A stretch of DNA of 13,749 bases from JANYHY01 sp043784605. Lineage in GTDB: Bacteria > Myxococcota_A > Polyangia > Polyangiales > Polyangiaceae. Of this stretch, positions 6,787 to 13,278 are shown in pieces. The stretch is taken from positions 1-13,749 of the forward strand of contig JAYVYD010000512.1 of NCBI GenBank assembly GCA_043784605.1. Direction: 5' to 3'. The notes under the pieces are model-generated. The model did not search any database and had not been told where the DNA came from. It saw nothing but the letters and a program-made list of their open reading frames with translations. Position numbers and translations under genes: made by a program. Position 1 is the first letter of the stretch. Each line of letters begins with the position of its first letter.

Positions 6787-9261
6787 ATGACGGAAGAGGA
6801 GCGCGAGCGCTACAACCCTGCGGACATCGAGCCGAAGTGGCAGGCGTATTGGGAGGAGCACCAGACGTTCCGCGCCGTGCGGCACCCGGGCAAGCCCAAG
6901 GCGTACATCCTCGACATGTTCCCGTACCCGTCGGGCTCCGGGCTCCACGTCGGTCACCCCGAGGGGTACACCGCGACGGACATCGTCTGTCGTTTCAAAC
7001 GAATGAACGGCGTGGACGTCTTGCACCCCATGGGCTGGGACGCGTTCGGTCTCCCCGCGGAGCAGCACGCGATCCGCACGGGCACGCACCCGCGCGACAC
7101 GACGCTCACGAACATCAACACGTTTCGCCGCCAGCTCAAGATGCTCGGCTTCAGCTACGACTGGTCACGCGAGGTTGACACGACGGACCCCGAGTACGTC
7201 CGCTGGACCCAGTGGATCTTCTTGAAGCTCTACGAGAAGGGCCTCGCGTTCCAGCAATCGGACATGCCGGTCAACTGGTGCCCGCAGCTCGGCACCGTGC
7301 TCGCGAACGACGAGGTCACGTCGGACGGCAAGAGCGAGGTCGGCGGCTTCCCTGTCGAGAAGCTCAAGATCCGTCAATGGTCGCTGCGCATCACGCAGTA
7401 CGCGGACCGTCTGCTCGCCGGCCTAGAGGGCCTCGACTGGCCTGAAACCAAGGGAAAACAGACCGATTGGATCGGACGAAGCGAAGGCGCCATCGTGGAC
7501 TTCTCCGTCGTCGGTCATGCCAAGGTCACCCTCAGCGTCTTCACGACGCGCGTGGACACGCTGCCTGGCGCCACGTACGTAGTGCTCGCGCCGGAGCATA
7601 AGCTCGTGCGTGAACTCACGACCGACGCCCAGCGTGCGGAGGTCGACAAGTACGCGGCGGACACCGCGAGCAAGAACGACATCGACCGCGCGGACGTGAA
7701 GCGCGACAAGACGGGAGTCGCTCTCGGTACGTTCGCCGTCAACCCACTCAATGGCGAGCAGATCCCGATCTGGATCGGCGACTACGTCATCGGCACGTAC
7801 GGCACGGGCGCGGTGATGGCGGTGCCTGCGCACGACGAGCGCGACCACGCGTTCGCCAAGAAGTACGCGCAGCGGATCGTGCAGGTCATCGCTCCAGTAG
7901 ACTCTACTCAAAAGATCGATGTACAGGCCGAGGCGTACACGCCAGACGGCGTGACGGTCACGGACGCCACGCCGAGCGTCGAGGCGCGCCATCGAGTCAC
8001 AGCTCAATTGGAGAGCAAGGGGCAGGGGAGAGGAAAGGTCACGTACAAGCTGCGCGACTGGGTGTTCTCTCGCCAGCGCTACTGGGGCGAGCCCATTCCG
8101 ATCTACTTTCCGGTCGAGTGCGACGGCGATCCACGCGTCAAAGACGCTAAATTCAAGGTCCTCTACGATCAGCCGCATGCCGTACCGGACGCAGAGCTCC
8201 CGCTACGACTGCCGGACCTCGAGGACTTCAAGCCCGGGACGGATCCCGCCGGTCCCCTCGCTCGCGCGACGGATTGGCGCTTCTTCCAAAAGGACGGCGC
8301 GTGGTTCGCGAGAGAGACCAACACCATGCCGCAGTGGGCTGGCTCGTGCTGGTACTACCTGCGCTTCCTCGACCCGCACAACTCGGAGAAGCTCCTCTCA
8401 AAAGAAGCCTACGACGCGTGGATGCCGGTCGATCTCTACGTCGGCGGCAACGAACACGCTGTACTCCACCTTTTGTACGCGCGCTTTTGGCACAAGGTGC
8501 TCTTCGATCTCGGAGTCGTTAGCCACGAGGAGCCGTTCACTCGGCTCGTTCACCAGGGGATCATCCTCGGCGAGGATGGCCAGAAGATGGCGAAGTCTCG
8601 CGGCAACGTGATCAATCCCGACGACGTCGTGAAGACGCACGGGGCGGACGCGCTGCGCCTGTATGAAATGTTCATGGGTCCGCTCGAGCAAATGAAGCCC
8701 TGGCAAACCAGCGGGATTGAGGGCGTTCGTCGCTTCCTAGACCGCGCGTTCGCGGCGCTCGGCACGGGGAACGTGAGTGCAGACGCGCCGTACGATCTCG
8801 AGACGCAGCGAGCGGTGCACAAGACGATCAAGAAGGTCACCCACGACATCGAGAACATGCGCTTCAACACCGCGATCAGCGCGATGATGGTGCTCGTTCG
8901 CCAGCTCGGCGCGCTCCCCAAGGTCCCGTTGGAGGCGTCGCGATCGTTCGTCCTCATCATGTCGCCGTTCGCTCCTCACCTCGGTGAAGAGCTGTGGAAG
9001 CGCCTCGGCAACACGAGCACGCTCGCGTACGAGCCGTGGCCGACGTTCGACCCCGAGCTCGTCAAGGACGACGTCATCGAGATGGGTGTGCAGGTGAACG
9101 GCAAGTTCCGCGCGACCGTCACGCTCCCCGTCGGGGCGGATCAAGCCTCGGCCGTGGAGCTCGCGATGAAGGACGACAAAGTGAGGTCGTACGTCGACGG
9201 AAAGACCGTGAAGAAGGTCGTCTACGTCCAGGGCAAGATCCTCAACTTCATCGTCGGTTGA
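6787..9261 (+). CDS. leuS: Leucyl-tRNA synthetase
   Basis: 824 residues, within the usual range for bacterial LeuRS. The enzyme charges tRNA-Leu with leucine using ATP in the cytoplasm. Seen: an N-terminal YNPADIEPKWQAYW typical of LeuRS; the class I HIGH motif as HVGH (54-57) in PYPSGSGLHVGHPEGY; the CP1 editing domain with TTRVDT (253-258) and GTGAVMAVPAHDERD starting at 339, whose Asp350/Asp353 region hydrolyses mischarged tRNA; RYWGEPIP before the second half of the catalytic domain; and the KMSKS loop as KMAKS (600-604). A C-terminal domain ends in KVVYVQGKILNFIVG. Everything needed for charging and editing appears present. Ala for Ser in KMAKS is a mild variant seen in some synthetases. 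The stop is followed after one codon length (gcc) by the next gene's ATG in the same frame, so the two genes are very likely co-transcribed. Confidence 0.98.
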   Translation: MTEEERERYNPADIEPKWQAYWEEHQTFRAVRHPGKPKAYILDMFPYPSGSGLHVGHPEGYTATDIVCRFKRMNGVDVLHPMGWDAFGLPAEQHAIRTGTHPRDTTLTNINTFRRQLKMLGFSYDWSREVDTTDPEYVRWTQWIFLKLYEKGLAFQQSDMPVNWCPQLGTVLANDEVTSDGKSEVGGFPVEKLKIRQWSLRITQYADRLLAGLEGLDWPETKGKQTDWIGRSEGAIVDFSVVGHAKVTLSVFTTRVDTLPGATYVVLAPEHKLVRELTTDAQRAEVDKYAADTASKNDIDRADVKRDKTGVALGTFAVNPLNGEQIPIWIGDYVIGTYGTGAVMAVPAHDERDHAFAKKYAQRIVQVIAPVDSTQKIDVQAEAYTPDGVTVTDATPSVEARHRVTAQLESKGQGRGKVTYKLRDWVFSRQRYWGEPIPIYFPVECDGDPRVKDAKFKVLYDQPHAVPDAELPLRLPDLEDFKPGTDPAGPLARATDWRFFQKDGAWFARETNTMPQWAGSCWYYLRFLDPHNSEKLLSKEAYDAWMPVDLYVGGNEHAVLHLLYARFWHKVLFDLGVVSHEEPFTRLVHQGIILGEDGQKMAKSRGNVINPDDVVKTHGADALRLYEMFMGPLEQMKPWQTSGIEGVRRFLDRAFAALGTGNVSADAPYDLETQRAVHKTIKKVTHDIENMRFNTAISAMMVLVRQLGALPKVPLEASRSFVLIMSPFAPHLGEELWKRLGNTSTLAYEPWPTFDPELVKDDVIEMGVQVNGKFRATVTLPVGADQASAVELAMKDDKVRSYVDGKTVKKVVYVQGKILNFIVG

Positions 9262-9264
9262 GCC

Positions 9265-9813
9265 ATGAAGCGCGCGCTGCTCGCGTTGGTGATGCTGGGT
9301 TGCGGGTATCGCGCCCTCAACGCTACGGACGCGGGCGAGAAGCTTCACGTCACGCTCGCACGGGTCGCCATCCCGAGCGGAGCCGCAGGACAAGAGGTGC
9401 TCACCGGCGCTCGTGAGGAACTCGCGAGGCTCGGCGCACTCGCCCCGGGCGACGGCTATCCGCGGCTCGAGATAGAGGTCACCGGCACGAGCGAGACGAG
9501 TGAGGGCATCGAGGTGCCGTCCGGCGCGCGCCATGAGACGGGCCCAGATGACGTCACGCGCACACCGGTCGCACGTGGGCTCGACGTCGCGGTCGTCGCG
9601 CACGGGTGGGTCGTTCGACAGAGAGGCGGACCACGAGAGCGCGATACGGGCGACCTCCGAGCGTCCGATCTCGTGAGCGTGGGCGGCACTGACCCGGTCA
9701 CCGCGGACTTCGTGCACGAAGACTCGTTGCGTGTCGTAGCGCGGCGCCTTGGACACAAGCTCGCGGCGCGCGCGGTGGGTGACCCGACCGTGAGCGAAGG
9801 CCTGGGCAGGTAG
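9265..9813 (+). CDS. lptE: LptE-like LPS-assembly lipoprotein
   Basis: 182 residues. The N-terminus MKRALLALVMLGCGYRAL has a good lipobox (MLGC, lipidated Cys13), and the mature protein would begin CGYRAL, much like the CGF/CGY start of LptE proteins. Known: LptE is the outer-membrane lipoprotein that plugs the LptD barrel and helps insert lipopolysaccharide. In many proteobacteria its gene follows leuS directly, as this one does, with 3 nt between. The mature part predicts short alternating strand and helix segments (VTLARVAIPSG, VLTGAREELARLG, YPRLEIEVTG, LDVAVVAHGWVV, RVVARRLGHKLAARAV), consistent with the small alpha/beta LptE fold. Direct sequence similarity is too weak to be sure by eye, so the call rests on size, lipobox and synteny. 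A generic small lipoprotein is the alternative. Confidence 0.6.
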   Translation: MKRALLALVMLGCGYRALNATDAGEKLHVTLARVAIPSGAAGQEVLTGAREELARLGALAPGDGYPRLEIEVTGTSETSEGIEVPSGARHETGPDDVTRTPVARGLDVAVVAHGWVVRQRGGPRERDTGDLRASDLVSVGGTDPVTADFVHEDSLRVVARRLGHKLAARAVGDPTVSEGLGR

Positions 9814-9833
9814 CTCGCACGTTTCGTTATCGG

Positions 9834-9842
9834 TGGTAGCCT
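9834..9842 (+). promoter_or_regulatory. Extended -10-like element before the DUF72 gene
   Basis: TGG followed by TAGCCT (9837-9842), then 7 nt, then ATG 9850. It mirrors the element before leuS. A possible -35 CTCGCA (9814-9819) at 17 nt matches only 3 of 6. No Shine-Dalgarno is present. Confidence 0.4.
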
Positions 9843-9849
9843 TGGATGC

Positions 9850-10503
9850 ATGCTGACGGTGGGGTGCTGCGGCTTTCCCGTGCCGGCGACGCGCTACTTC
9901 AAGGAGTTCGTGTACGTCGAAATCATGGAGACGCACGCGACCACTCCGGGCGTCGGCACGGTCAAGCGCTGGAAGCGAGAGGCGCCGGAGGGCTTTCGTT
10001 TCGCGATGCTCGCGCCGCGTGAGGTGGGTCAGGAGAGCTTTCGCAAGGGACCGGTGACGGATCAAGCGCTGTCGGCGCTGGCCACGGTCGGCAAGGAGAT
10101 CTCGGCGTCGACCGTCATCTTCCTCTCGCCCGCGGATTTCGCGAGCACCCGCCCCAACAAGGCGGCGGTCAAGGACCTCATGACTCACTGCAAGACGCAG
10201 TTCGAGCGCGTCGTGTGGGAGCCACCCGTGTCGTGGGACGCGGACGAGGCAGACGCGATCATGAAGGGCATCGGCGTGGCCGCGCGCGATCCGCTCAAGC
10301 AAGGCCTCTCGAAGGCGCGCGCCGCCTACTACCGAATGCCGGGACCGGCGGGCCACAAGAGCCGCTACGAGGAGCCTGCCATCGAGAAGCTCGCCGCCCT
10401 CGCGGCCGCGGCGGAGCATGATGACGTGACCTACGTCTTCGCCAACGTGGACATGTTCACCGATGCGAAGCGCTTCAGGAGGGCCCTGGCAAGCGCGCGC
10501 TGA
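9850..10503 (+). CDS. DUF72 (YecE-like) family protein
   Basis: 217 residues, compact for a family whose members I recall as about 240-300. The N-terminus TVGCCGFPVPATRYFKEF with VYVEIMETH corresponds to the start of the DUF72 barrel, where the first strand carries a G-x-x-G-F/W motif and the second carries VEI. RWKREAPEGFRFAMLAPREV matches the family's W-x(n)-P-x-x-F-x-F segment, and VTYVFANVDMF near the C-terminus matches the strand usually ending in FNN. The usual NSTFY after VEI is replaced by METHATTPG, so the substrate pocket is divergent. The biochemical function of DUF72 is not known to me. The protein has no signal peptide and is cytoplasmic. It sits 36 nt after lptE with its own -10-like element, so it is probably a separate unit. 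Confidence 0.75.
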   Translation: MLTVGCCGFPVPATRYFKEFVYVEIMETHATTPGVGTVKRWKREAPEGFRFAMLAPREVGQESFRKGPVTDQALSALATVGKEISASTVIFLSPADFASTRPNKAAVKDLMTHCKTQFERVVWEPPVSWDADEADAIMKGIGVAARDPLKQGLSKARAAYYRMPGPAGHKSRYEEPAIEKLAALAAAAEHDDVTYVFANVDMFTDAKRFRRALASAR

Positions 10504-10514
10504 CACGGTATGAT
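10486..10514 (+). promoter_or_regulatory. Candidate leaderless promoter of the copper monooxygenase-like operon
   Basis: CTGGCA (10486-10491, 4/6 match to a -35), 17 nt, TATGAT (10509-10514, 5/6 match to a -10), 7 nt, ATG 10522. This is the best sigma70-like promoter in the window. Its -35 lies inside the end of the DUF72 gene. Transcription is expected at or beside ATG 10522; the ATGs at 10510 and 10513 lie within the -10 box and cannot be the start of this transcript. Confidence 0.55.
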
Positions 10515-10521
10515 GTGCCGC

Positions 10522-11622
10522 ATGTTAGCTTTGACTTGGCGTGGCGGATTGTCCGTCGCCTTCGCCGCTTCTCTAGTTTGGATTGGGTGCACGGCTACGA
10601 CGACGCCGGCGCCGATCACGGATCCGTCGCAGCTCGCGGCGCCACCGCAGGGTCGAGGCTTTCAGCTGAAGACCGGCGAGTTCCCGGTGCCGGCGAGTAC
10701 AGAGGTTCAAGACTGTTACTTCTTCAAGGTCCGCGATCTCGCGGCCGCAGGCGGCCTGGATGTGAACGGGCCCGTCGAGCTTCATCGCATCCAAGCGGTG
10801 CAGAAGGTCGGCTCGCATCACATGAACCTGTTCAGGGTGAAGACCATCCTAGGTCTCGACCCGAACGCGGGCGCGATCGCGCACGGCACCAACGGCGCGG
10901 GCGAGTGTTTCAGGAGCTCGAACTGGGCGGACTGGCCGCTCATCGCGAACACACAAACGTCCGGCGACCTCGACTGGACGTACCCCGACGGCGTGGCGAA
11001 CGAGTTCTCTCCAGACGAGTGGATCATGCTGCAGACGCACTTCGTCAACGCGACGACGCAGCAGTCGCCGGGCGGCGGGGCAGTGTCGATCAACTTCTGG
11101 ACGATGGACAAAGCGAAGGTCACCGCGCAGCTCGGCACTCTGTTCGCGACCAAGCAATCCATCCGCGTCTGCGCAAAGAACCCGACGCCCACGTTCGAGG
11201 GCTCCTGCCAGATCAAGTCCGCGATCCCCGTCACGATCATCGGAGCGAACGCTCACTTTCACTCGCGCGGAAAAGTGTTCGACATGTACACGTGGGACGG
11301 CACGTCTACGACGACGCCGCCTGACTCCGCACGCTTCTACGAGTCCACCCAATGGGACAACCCGCCGATGGCGCGCTCGCCGCAGTTGAGCGTGTCGCTC
11401 CCCGCGAATGGCGGTGTTTGGTACAAGGCCTCGTACCAGTGGACGCAGCCCGATTCGTCCTTGGGTTGCAGCGCGCTCAACGCGTGGGACCAGGAGAAGT
11501 ACATGACTCCGCCGGCCCAACAAGACTGTTGCTACACGTTCGGCCCGGTCGTCGAGAAGAACGAGCACTGCAACATCTTCGTCTACTACTACCCGAAGCA
11601 AGACAACGTGACCTGCTTCTGA
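10522..11622 (+). CDS. Copper type II (PHM/DBM-like) monooxygenase homologue, lipoprotein
   Basis: 366 residues from ATG 10522, chosen because it follows the promoter by 7 nt and gives a clean lipoprotein signal (LVWIGC, Cys23). Known: peptidylglycine (PHM) and dopamine beta (DBM) monooxygenases hydroxylate C-H bonds using two coppers, CuH with three His and CuM with two His and one Met, and ascorbate as electron donor. Seen: HHM in GSHHMNLF (H99, H100) and the H in LQTHFVN (H173), matching the CuH ligands; HFHSRGKVF (H245, H247), matching the CuM HxH with the following GKV. The C-terminal NEHCNIFVYYY matches the family's EMCNLYxMYY, but the ligand Met is His349. The nearest other Met is M328 in KYMTPP. 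There are several Cys for disulfides, and the product is probably envelope-bound. It heads an operon with two more lipoproteins; the substrate is unknown, and it could be altered in activity. Confidence 0.8.
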   Translation: MLALTWRGGLSVAFAASLVWIGCTATTTPAPITDPSQLAAPPQGRGFQLKTGEFPVPASTEVQDCYFFKVRDLAAAGGLDVNGPVELHRIQAVQKVGSHHMNLFRVKTILGLDPNAGAIAHGTNGAGECFRSSNWADWPLIANTQTSGDLDWTYPDGVANEFSPDEWIMLQTHFVNATTQQSPGGGAVSINFWTMDKAKVTAQLGTLFATKQSIRVCAKNPTPTFEGSCQIKSAIPVTIIGANAHFHSRGKVFDMYTWDGTSTTTPPDSARFYESTQWDNPPMARSPQLSVSLPANGGVWYKASYQWTQPDSSLGCSALNAWDQEKYMTPPAQQDCCYTFGPVVEKNEHCNIFVYYYPKQDNVTCF

Positions 11623-11628
11623 GCCATC

Positions 11629-12282
11629 GTGCGCGCGCTCATTCTGTCGCTGTTGTTACTTGAGTGCGCGTCGCCATCGTCGTCGCCGCCAGCGCCGGAC
11701 GCGGCTCCCGTTTGTGGCGTCGGGTTCCTGGGTGATAACGGCAAGCCCATCGACTTCGAGTTTCGCGTGGTGGGCGGAGACGCGATCGACAAGCCGTTGA
11801 AGGATGGCGACGACGTTCAGCTCGTATTTCCGCCTCAAGGTGGGCGCGTGATCTTCGTCGGTGTGCGCGCGACCAACATCGATCCATGCGCCGTTCAGCT
11901 GAGCGGCGCGATACGTGACGTATCAACGAAGCAGGTCCGCGTCGACGCGCGCACGATCAACCTCAACCCGGACGGGACGGGGTGGGGGACGAGTGGAACG
12001 ACGTCGCAGAGCCTGATCGCTGCCGTCTCCAACTATTCGAACATCCCGCTGTGTCCCAACCAGTGGTCGGCGACGAACGTCTTCGACACACAATACGAGC
12101 TGGAGGTCACCTTGAAGGAGAGCAACCACGGGACGCTGGAGAAGGCGCGCTCGCTGACGAAGACGATCCACGTCACGCCGCGCTGCTCGGAGCCGGGGCA
12201 GCTCGCGCCGGAGTGCAGATGCATCTGCCACGCGAACTACCAGCTCGGCGAGATGTGCAACCTCGACGGAGGCGATCAATGA
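11629..12282 (+). CDS. Small Cys-rich lipoprotein of unknown function
   Basis: 217 residues from GTG 11629, six bases after the monooxygenase stop and in the same frame. I do not recognise the family. The N-terminus MRALILSLLLLEC ends in Cys13 and then a Ser/Pro/Ala linker. Glu at -1 is not canonical, but the placement strongly suggests a lipoprotein. Residues about 28-185 look like a beta-sandwich-type domain: FRVVGGD, VQLVFPPQGGRVIFVGV, VQLSGAIRDVSTKQVRV, YELEVTLKES. The C-terminus carries five cysteines spaced symmetrically, C-x9-C-x-C-x-C-x9-C (CRCICH core), ending shortly before the stop. This could be a disulfide knot or a metal site, perhaps copper given the neighbour. It has no convincing Shine-Dalgarno and is probably coupled to the upstream gene. 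Its stop overlaps the next ATG. Confidence 0.75.
   Translation: MRALILSLLLLECASPSSSPPAPDAAPVCGVGFLGDNGKPIDFEFRVVGGDAIDKPLKDGDDVQLVFPPQGGRVIFVGVRATNIDPCAVQLSGAIRDVSTKQVRVDARTINLNPDGTGWGTSGTTSQSLIAAVSNYSNIPLCPNQWSATNVFDTQYELEVTLKESNHGTLEKARSLTKTIHVTPRCSEPGQLAPECRCICHANYQLGEMCNLDGGDQ
12268..12272 (+). promoter_or_regulatory. Strong Shine-Dalgarno before the propeller gene
   Basis: A perfect GGAGG lies 6 nt before ATG 12279, inside the end of the preceding gene. It fixes the start of the propeller lipoprotein against the longer open frame from 11982. It is the only canonical ribosome binding site I see before a gene in this window, and it belongs to an internal operon gene. Confidence 0.75.
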
Positions 12283-13277
12283 AACGCGCGCTGCTCTTCT
12301 GCATCGCGTTTGCCTGCGGCCCTTCGCAGGCCGTCGTCACTCCAGACGCGGCACCGGCCACGCCCGGGTGGAAGGTCGTGGTCGAGCACCTGGACGGCGC
12401 GCTGTTGTCGATGTGGGGCTCCGACGCGACCAACCTCTACGCAGTGGGCGGCCCGCGCGGCAACGCCGGCTTCAAGTCGCTCGTGATGCACTTCGATGGA
12501 ACCGCGTGGAATCGGCTGGATCCAGGCGGTTCCGAAACATACTGGTGGGTCTACGGCTCGAGCGCGACGGACGTGTGGATGGTCGGTGAAAAGGGACGCA
12601 TCACGCATTGGGACGGCGCCGCGTTCAAGGAGCATGCGTCCGGCACTACCGCGACGCTCTTCGGAGTCTGGGCGAGCGGACCGAGCGACGCGTGGGCGGT
12701 CGGCGGCACACCGGGCGCTGGGAAGGCGAGCCCGAACGACATCTTGCTGCACTGGGACGGCTCGTCATGGACCCCGTCGGCAGTGCCGAACCCGCAGGGT
12801 CGTACGTTCTTCAAGGTGTGGGGCACCGCCGCCGGCAACGTCTATGTCGTCGGCGAGCTCGCGACCCTCTGGCATCGAACAGGCAGCACTTGGGCGGCGG
12901 AGACCAACCCCGCACATGGTACCCTCCTCACGATCCACGGCTGCAGCCCGACGGAGATGTATGCGGTCGGTGGGCGCGATGTACTCAAGTCGGACGGCAA
13001 GACGTGGAGCGCACTCACGCCTGCGCTCACCAACGACGTGAACGGCGTGTCGTGTCGCTCACCGGGCGAAGTCGTCATCGTCGGCGCGGGCGGCAGCAAA
13101 CAACGCCTCGTGAACGGCGCATGGCAAGACGACTTCGGCACGCTGCCGTTCTCGGATCTCCACGGCGCGTGGTCGCTCCCGAACGGTGCGGACTATTGGG
13201 GAGTGGGCGGAGAGTTCATCTCCGGCCCACAACCCAACGTCTCTCGGCAGGGCGTGATCGCCCGTTACGGCAAGTAA
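12279..13277 (+). CDS. Seven-bladed propeller-like repeat lipoprotein
   Basis: 332 residues from ATG 12279, set by the GGAGG and the ATGA overlap with the preceding stop. The signal peptide MKRALLFCIAFAC gives a lipidated Cys13, followed by a short linker to about residue 30. The rest is seven repeats with the pattern hydrophobic-x-x-V/W-WGS-x-A-x-D-hydrophobic-x-x-VGG, then a strand and H/R-W/F-DG-x-x-W. Repeat starts are near 42, 89, 127, 177, 216, 254 and 294, about 38-50 residues apart; examples are VYGSSATDVWMVGE and VWASGPSDAWAVGG. Known: such WGSS/DVWAVG repeats are frequent in myxobacterial surface proteins and are expected to fold as a beta-propeller. The last blade is degenerate (WSLPNGADYWGVGG). 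Likely role: a surface binding scaffold for the copper protein or its target. The ligand is unknown. It ends one base from the convergent gene. Confidence 0.8.
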   Translation: MKRALLFCIAFACGPSQAVVTPDAAPATPGWKVVVEHLDGALLSMWGSDATNLYAVGGPRGNAGFKSLVMHFDGTAWNRLDPGGSETYWWVYGSSATDVWMVGEKGRITHWDGAAFKEHASGTTATLFGVWASGPSDAWAVGGTPGAGKASPNDILLHWDGSSWTPSAVPNPQGRTFFKVWGTAAGNVYVVGELATLWHRTGSTWAAETNPAHGTLLTIHGCSPTEMYAVGGRDVLKSDGKTWSALTPALTNDVNGVSCRSPGEVVIVGAGGSKQRLVNGAWQDDFGTLPFSDLHGAWSLPNGADYWGVGGEFISGPQPNVSRQGVIARYGK

Positions 13278-13278
13278 C

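Noticed and set aside
5935..7089. A 384-codon minus-strand frame
   Set aside because: It overlaps the well-supported exonuclease and leuS genes, and its composition shows only Arg/Val/Glu shadow features.
8737..10506. A 589-codon open frame on the minus strand
   Set aside because: It lies antisense to leuS, lptE and the DUF72 gene, is very rich in Arg/His/Asp/Glu, and has no domain signal. Long antisense frames are expected in high-GC coding DNA.
11982..12278. Upstream extension of the propeller gene
   Set aside because: The added 99 residues overlap the small lipoprotein and would bury the signal peptide. GGAGG at 12268 and the lipoprotein N-terminus support ATG 12279.
9265..12296. Nearly identical first 18 bases of the LptE-like gene and the propeller gene (17 of 18)
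   Set aside because: Both encode MKRALL lipoprotein signal starts. The identity stops at once and is explained by convergent signal-peptide coding.
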